Shown: positions 23,359 through 26,924 of the stretch, piece after piece
Numbering within the stretch: the first letter of the stretch is position 1
Layout: each line of letters opens with the position of its first letter
DNA from: DASQBT01 sp049578545
GTDB lineage: Bacteria; Pseudomonadota; Gammaproteobacteria; Burkholderiales; Thiobacillaceae
Assembly (NCBI GenBank): GCA_049578545.1
Contig: JBAUMF010000061.1
Span: 1 to 26,924 of the forward strand
Direction: 5' to 3'
DNA: 26,924 bases
Made by a program: the position numbers and the translations under genes
The notes under the pieces: model-generated
The model's database searches: none
What the model saw: only the letters and a program-made list of their open reading frames with translations
What the model was told of the DNA's origin: nothing

Positions 23359-23592
23359 TCACATGCCAATCAACTGCGCATGCAGTCCACGGTCGTGGAA
23401 CGTATGGAGTAGGTTGGATGCGCGTGTGACCGCTGAGTCATAGACCACCACCATCAGGTGTTTCTGATTGAGCTGATGGCCGACGGAAATGACCCCTTGG
23501 TCGCGGCGAATGACCTGTTCGAGGTCGTCCAGATCCGTTTGGTCAATGTTTTCGTTGATGTGTACGACGACTTCGTTCAGCGTGTTGTTCAT
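23359..23592 (-). CDS. Heavy-metal-associated-like small protein lacking the CxxC metal site
   Basis: The protein has 77 residues from the ATG at 23592, which has CAAGGAGA before it. A longer frame to 23649 lacks a ribosome site. The pattern strand-helix-strand-strand-helix-strand fits the HMA ferredoxin-like fold: NEVVVHINENID, LDDLEQVIRRDQGVISVGHQ, LMVVVYDSAVTRASNLLHTF, GLHAQLIGM. The metal loop of HMA domains (MxCxxC) is replaced by HINENIDQTDL, with no cysteine in the protein, so classical Cu/Hg binding is not expected. It is the first gene leftward from the divergent promoter shared with the AraC regulator. The role is unknown. Confidence 0.8.
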   Translation of the reverse strand: MNNTLNEVVVHINENIDQTDLDDLEQVIRRDQGVISVGHQLNQKHLMVVVYDSAVTRASNLLHTFHDRGLHAQLIGM

Positions 23593-23675
23593 GATGTCTT
23601 CTCCTTGGGCACGATTTGGGGTGATCTTCTGCCTAGCGGCAAGCCCCACCGTACTCTATTCTTGGTTGGAGCGTT

Positions 23676-23691
23676 GCCTTGGTATCAAGGC
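23676..23691. promoter_or_regulatory. 16-bp dyad in the AraC/small-protein divergent promoter
   Basis: GCCTTG (23676-23681) and CAAGGC (23686-23691) flank GTAT. The hexamer CTTGGT occurs at 23661-23666 and again at 23678-23683, so a direct repeat overlaps the dyad, a layout often seen at AraC-family sites. On the minus strand TTGATA lies inside it as a possible -35 box for the leftward genes. Confidence 0.45.
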
Positions 23692-23694
23692 TAG

Positions 23695-23709
23695 ACCTTC
23701 CGGAAAGGT
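23695..23709 (+). promoter_or_regulatory. Short stem that could mask the AraC gene's ribosome site
   Basis: ACCTT (23695-23699) can pair with AAGGT (23705-23709), around CCGGA. AAGGT is part of the AAGGTGAGG ribosome site just before the ATG at 23716. A five-base stem is weak, so this is tentative. Confidence 0.25.
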
Positions 23710-23715
23710 GAGGCC

Positions 23716-24726
23716 ATGACTGAAACGCAAAGAGTCTTGTCCGAAACGCAGAATCCGGTTTCCGGTGACCTGTTGTCCGATTTGCTGGCCAACATGCACC
23801 TATCGGGTGTGGTGCTATTCCGCACTGCGTTTCGCGAACCTTGGGGCTTGATCTCACCCGCGGCGTGCGACCTGTCCAAAATATTGTCGTTTCGGACAGA
23901 ACACATCATTCCTTTCCACATAATTGCCGAGGGTGGCTGCTGGCTGGAATTGAAGGATCGCGAGCGAGTCTGGTTAAAAGCGGGCGATGCCATATTGCTG
24001 CCCTATGGTGACCAGCATGTCTTGAGAGGACGCGAGGAGGCCGTCAACGTGCCAGCAGGCGCATTGCTGCCACCTCTTCCTTGGCACGACATCCTGCTGG
24101 TCGAGCACGGGGGTGACGGTGGACGCACGCAGATCATCTGCGGCTTCCTGCAATGCGATGAACTGCTCTTCCATCCCCTGCTGCGGCATCTGCCGGAACT
24201 GATGCATGTGAGCCCCGGACAAAACCCGGCCGACGAGTGGCTGGCGAGCACGATACGCCACACCGCCGAGGAGGCTAGCCGGGTCATTCCAGGCGGCCGC
24301 TCAATGCTGCCACGCCTGGCTGAGCTAATGTTCGTCGAGATCTTGCGCAAACATATGCAGACCCTCTCGACGGAAGACGTGGGCTGGTTCGCAGCCGTTA
24401 ACGACCCCGTCGTCGGGACAGCGCTGAGGTGGCTGCATAGTTCGCCATTGGATGAATGGAACGTGGATCGGCTGTCGCGCGAAGTAGGGGTGTCGCGCAC
24501 GGTTCTGAGCGCGCGCTTCAAACATTTACTCGACATGCCCCCCATGCACTACTTGACTTACTGGCGCCTGCAACTCGCCGCACAGAGACTCAAGACAACA
24601 GAAGTCCCGATGAAGGGCATCGCTGATCAGGCCGGCTATGAGTCCGAGGCCGCATTCAGCCGTGCATTCAAAAGACATTTCGGGCTACCTCCAGCAGACT
24701 GGCGTAGAAAGCAAGCGCTTGTTTGA
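23716..24726 (+). CDS. AraC-family transcriptional regulator with cupin sensor domain
   Basis: The protein has 336 residues, with AAGGTGAGG before the ATG. The N-terminal half is a cupin-type AraC sensor: LLSDLLANMHLSGVVLFRTA, FHIIAEGGCWLELK, VWLKAGDAILLPYGDQHVLR, then the segment GGRTQIICGFLQCDELLFHP. The C-terminal third (about 235-330) holds two helix-turn-helix units: WNVDRLSREVGVSRTVLSAR, then the AraC signature IADQAGYESEAAFSRAFKRH followed by FGLPPADWR. Regulators of this type often control adjacent oxidoreductase or detoxification genes and their own promoter. The divergent layout with the minus-strand small genes and the dyad between them makes those genes the likely target. The ligand cannot be deduced. 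Confidence 0.93.
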   Translation: MTETQRVLSETQNPVSGDLLSDLLANMHLSGVVLFRTAFREPWGLISPAACDLSKILSFRTEHIIPFHIIAEGGCWLELKDRERVWLKAGDAILLPYGDQHVLRGREEAVNVPAGALLPPLPWHDILLVEHGGDGGRTQIICGFLQCDELLFHPLLRHLPELMHVSPGQNPADEWLASTIRHTAEEASRVIPGGRSMLPRLAELMFVEILRKHMQTLSTEDVGWFAAVNDPVVGTALRWLHSSPLDEWNVDRLSREVGVSRTVLSARFKHLLDMPPMHYLTYWRLQLAAQRLKTTEVPMKGIADQAGYESEAAFSRAFKRHFGLPPADWRRKQALV

Positions 24727-25119
24727 TTGCTGACACTTGCACATTGCAAATTCTTGGGCTGACTGTCCGCAACGCTCGAAAATGAGACGCTCGCCACAAT
24801 TAGCCTAAACTTCTGCTTGGGTCGGCTGCCGTCGGCGAGCCAAGAATGCTCAACGGCCGCTTAAAGTCTGGATCGCCCAGCGAGTGCAAGAAGAGCCAAA
24901 CATCCGCCGCCGAAGTCCAGAGCAGTCTGAAAACCGCCGTTCGGATTATTCAGGCCACGGCAGACCCCGACCCATTGCTGCCATGGAACAGAAGATTGCC
25001 AACGTCCGCTATGTTTTACCTGTCCTGTCAATAGCGGACACCCCTATCTTAAACAGCTTCAGCATCCCTCCTGAAATTCCGTGCAAACACAGCAGGAGCT
25101 ACCTGCCCAAGGAGCGAGT
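24727..25119. other. 393-base gap; no intact gene, possible further decayed transposase just left of 25120
   Basis: No convincing gene on either strand. Near 25098-25112, a frame different from the downstream fragment reads Ala-Thr-Cys-Pro-Arg, which would fit the Cys-Pro segment normally found just before the IS91-type tail, so a frameshift is possible. CAACGGCCGC occurs at 24851-24860 and twice more near 26.7 kb. Confidence 0.35.
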
Positions 25120-25245
25120 GGCGCCGTGCGGATCATCGCCCGCATCGAAGACCCCGTGGTGATCAAGAAGAGACTCAGTCAATTGAAGAAAGAAGCCCCG
25201 TCAGTCGATCCCTTCCAATTGCCCGAGAGCGGGGCGCCGCCCTAG
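25120..25245 (+). pseudogene. IS91-family transposase remnant, C-terminal tail (fragment A)
   Basis: In-frame codons read GAVRIIARIEDPVVIKK, then RLSQLKKEAPS, then QLPESGAPP, then TAG. This is the characteristic end of IS91/ISCR-type Y2 transposases (family pattern: CGGAVRIIACIEDPxVI, then an ILxHL helix and an SRAPP motif). No start codon or upstream transposase domain is in frame. Its stop shares the CTAG with the opposite-strand PEP-CTERM stop. It marks a former rolling-circle element. Confidence 0.75.
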
Positions 25246-26057
25246 TGGCTGAACGTAACCTTGCGCCGACGCGATGCTGCGAGACCGGCGAGACCGAGAC
25301 CGAGAAGGGCGAGCGTGCCGGGTTCGGGAACAGACGGTGTGACCGGTTGGGCGATGGGAAAGAGTCCGGAGGCGGAGCCAAATTGGCTGCCATCGGGGCC
25401 TGTGATCGCAAATGAGATCGTATGGGACATATCGGCGATCCCGACTCCCTGCACACTTGCACTGCCACCAATGTCCAGGATATAGATTCCGACTGGCAGG
25501 ATGAAACTCACGGAGCCGTTCGGCTGCGAATTCTGCATGCCAGACTGCGCGGCAATGGGTAGGCCGTAAGCAATCCCTGTCGGCGACAGACGCGCAACAG
25601 CCGCCCACGAAGCGCCGCCTCCTCCCGAGTAAGTCCCAGAGAAGCTCACATCGAGCCGAAAGCCGCTGTCGTCGAAACAGGAGGCGATAAATACCGGCTG
25701 GCATGTCGTGTCCGGTGTCGGATCGAGAAATCCTACAGTATCCATTATCCCAGCAGCGACGGTCACGTTCGTGCTGCTGGAGTCCGAGACCGCCTTGAGC
25801 TTGATATCCCCGCCAACAAGAGCGGCGGAAGCGTTTCCATAGGAACCGGAACTGGAAATAGAAGTTATCGAGGCTTGAGCGCTCAGCGGCGGTGTAGAGA
25901 CGGTCTGCTGACTTGGAGGTTGGCCGTTGATCCCCGCGTAGGCATTGGCCTGGTCGGGCCCGATGATCTGGTATTCCATGATGACCGCATCGGCTGGAAC
26001 GCTGGCAACTATCAGACTCACGCCGAGGGCGATCAGGACTGGGTTTTGAGCAGACAT
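25242..26057 (-). CDS. PEP-CTERM sorting-domain protein
   Basis: The protein has 271 residues from the ATG at 26057, preceded by TTAAGGAAA. A longer frame to 26183 lacks a ribosome site and would bury the signal peptide. The signal peptide is SAQNPVLIALGVSLIVASVP with likely cleavage after ADA. The body is Ser/Gly/Ala-rich beta-sandwich-like sequence with few charges and two cysteines close together (TTCQPVFIASC). The end is a canonical PEP-CTERM: VPEPGTLALLGLGLAGLAAS followed by RRRK. Such proteins are cleaved and sorted by an exosortase (EpsH/XrtA type) and are usually tied to exopolysaccharide or biofilm matrix. No exosortase gene is in the window. It is flanked on both sides by transposase fragments. 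Confidence 0.9.
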   Translation of the reverse strand: MSAQNPVLIALGVSLIVASVPADAVIMEYQIIGPDQANAYAGINGQPPSQQTVSTPPLSAQASITSISSSGSYGNASAALVGGDIKLKAVSDSSSTNVTVAAGIMDTVGFLDPTPDTTCQPVFIASCFDDSGFRLDVSFSGTYSGGGGASWAAVARLSPTGIAYGLPIAAQSGMQNSQPNGSVSFILPVGIYILDIGGSASVQGVGIADMSHTISFAITGPDGSQFGSASGLFPIAQPVTPSVPEPGTLALLGLGLAGLAASRRRKVTFSH

Positions 26058-26288
26058 AGTCGTTTCCTTAATGTTAATGGAAGGCTGCGGCGGGCTTGGC
26101 CATTCGGAAATCACAGTGCTAGTTATTAGGAAAGCAACTTTCGTGCGAATTGGCGCAAGTGATTGAATTGCCAAGTTATTCATTATGTATATATACGCTT
26201 GCTGTAAAGAAATTTGGCAGTCCGATGACCGCTCTCAGCCTTGGGCGGGAGCCCCCGCAGGTCTGCGTCAGCGCCGGAGGAGGAAATA

Positions 26289-26396
26289 GAAGAGCCAACG
26301 CTCGTCGAACGCCGGGCAGCGATGACATCGGCGCAACGCTTCAAACGCGAAGTCCACATCGACATCGAGACCTGCCGTGCATGCGGCGGCGCTGCT
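26289..26396 (+). pseudogene. IS91-family transposase remnant, late-middle segment (fragment B)
   Basis: The frame reads EEPTLVERRAAMTSAQRFK, then REVHIDIETCRACGGAA, then a stop at 26403. This matches the family segment TPAERRAAMTWAQRLKRVF and IDIETCxxCGGA, which normally sits directly before the tail seen in fragment A. Homology ends at the CGGA codons, where the reading changes abruptly to fragment C. Confidence 0.8.
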
Positions 26397-26532
26397 GGTG
26401 GGTGAAGTCTATCCCGAACAGCCTGCGCGGTAACGGGTGCTCAGTGTTCCCTCCCCATCGCTGCGCTTTCTGTTGGCTAGTCGCCCGACGACTATGAGTC
26501 AGGTGCTGGATATCGTGTACTGCGAAAAGTAA
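26380..26532 (+). pseudogene. IS91-family transposase remnant, early-middle segment (fragment C) with internal stop
   Basis: A second plus-strand frame reads HAAALLVGEVYPEQPAR, then TAA, then RVLSVPSPSLRFLLASRP, then TMSQVLDIVY. The family pattern is SAALLVDEVxPEQPxRQWVL, then SVPFPLRFLFASRP and a GxVLGIVYR motif. The TAA-CGG at 26431-26436 corresponds to the usual Gln-Trp codons (CAA-TGG) changed by point mutation. It joins fragment B across a GC-rich microhomology (GCGGCGGCGCTG). Nothing recognisable continues past 26532. Confidence 0.75.
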
Positions 26533-26924
26533 CCAAACTAGAGTTTCAAGATCTGTTGGAACACTAGTGGCCGCTATCAATCTGCCGCCAGCCTCTCATA
26601 GGAAGGTTACGACTGCCTGCTCTTGGCCGCGATTTGCCGGTAAACCGCCGAGACCGAACGGCGGCAATACACTGCGATGCTGTCGTTAAGGCAAGAATAC
26701 AGATTTTGAATTACCAACGGCCGCTTGTATGGTTAGGGTGGTGTTATCGGCTTTCTTCTGCAACAGTGAAGAAGCCGGGGTGGAGGGGCCAACGGCCGCA
26801 TCTGCTTTCCTTCTCGATAGACAGACATCGGAAGCATTCCCCCACCCACACCGCCCAGCGTCGATGAGGAATCTAGCGGCTATGACCGCCGATTTGACCG
26901 CAAGCTAACGCAGGTGTGTTCCAC
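26533..26924. other. Non-coding end of the window; short repeats only
   Basis: No convincing gene. CCAACGGCCGC occurs twice as a direct repeat (26714-26724 and 26789-26799, 75 bases apart), and CAACGGCCGC also at 24851-24860. A six-bp stem CCGCCG (26645-26650) with CGGCGG (26659-26664) is present without a T-run. The stretch is probably decayed mobile-element DNA. Confidence 0.4.

Noticed and set aside
26058..26180. Sigma-54 promoter for the PEP-CTERM gene
   Set aside because: GG and GC elements on the minus strand are not at the required 12-base spacing.
26645..26664. Six-bp stem as a terminator or attC-like site
   Set aside because: Too short, no T-run, and no integron features nearby.
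1..26924. CRISPR arrays, tRNA or rRNA genes
   Set aside because: No regularly spaced repeats of CRISPR type and no tRNA or rRNA-like segments were recognised by eye; a covariance-model scan would be decisive.

Overview
The window looks like a chromosomal segment from a Gram-negative proteobacterium, most likely a betaproteobacterium. The evidence is a PEP-CTERM sorting tail (VPEPGTLALL..., then RRRK), many Sec and lipoprotein signal peptides, a complete moxR-bat operon, class A type small heat-shock proteins behind a sigma-32-like promoter, and strong AAGGAG ribosome binding sites. Placement below class level would be a guess.

Layout. 1-3713 (+): the C-terminal end of a class I cytochrome c, a secreted methionine-rich protein made of twelve 12-13 residue tandem repeats, a 740-base gap, then two secreted envelope proteins (PDZ domain; SYLF/Ysc84 domain). 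3902-10903 (-): one tightly overlapped operon read moxR > DUF58 > DUF4381 > batA > batB > batC > batD. Every junction overlaps by 1-10 bases and batD uses a TTG start inside the batC stop. 11184-12914 (-): a CPA2/KefB-type cation:proton antiporter with an RCK domain, also from a TTG start. 13062-14454 (+): three consecutive Hsp20 genes behind a good sigma-32 promoter. 14566-15525 (+): a secreted Sel1-repeat protein. 15747-17500 (+): an alpha/beta hydrolase coupled through a TTGA junction to a lipoprotein zinc metallopeptidase.

From about 17.5 kb the character changes. Genes are sparse and separated by 300-800 base stretches with no convincing coding. On the minus strand lie a GYD-domain protein, a BBE-type FAD oxidoreductase, a receiver/thioredoxin-like/thioredoxin-reductase-like fusion, and three small proteins. 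An AraC-family activator is divergent from these. A PEP-CTERM protein (25242-26057, -) follows. It is flanked by at least three decayed, reordered fragments of IS91-family (Y2 rolling-circle) transposase genes, so the right end of the window looks like an accessory region shaped by mobile elements.

How the genes may work together. The Bat operon (MoxR AAA+ chaperone, DUF58, vWA proteins, TPR and BatD membrane proteins) is a known envelope-stress type of assembly. The antiporter, Hsp20 trio, Sel1, SYLF and PDZ proteins fit an envelope/proteostasis neighbourhood, but only by inference. The 20.9-24.7 kb locus (AraC regulator, a heavy-metal-associated-like protein without its CxxC, two small unrecognised proteins, and the receiver-flavoprotein fusion) is the best candidate for a poorly described system. 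Its intergenic regions hold a 16-bp and a 23-bp inverted repeat.
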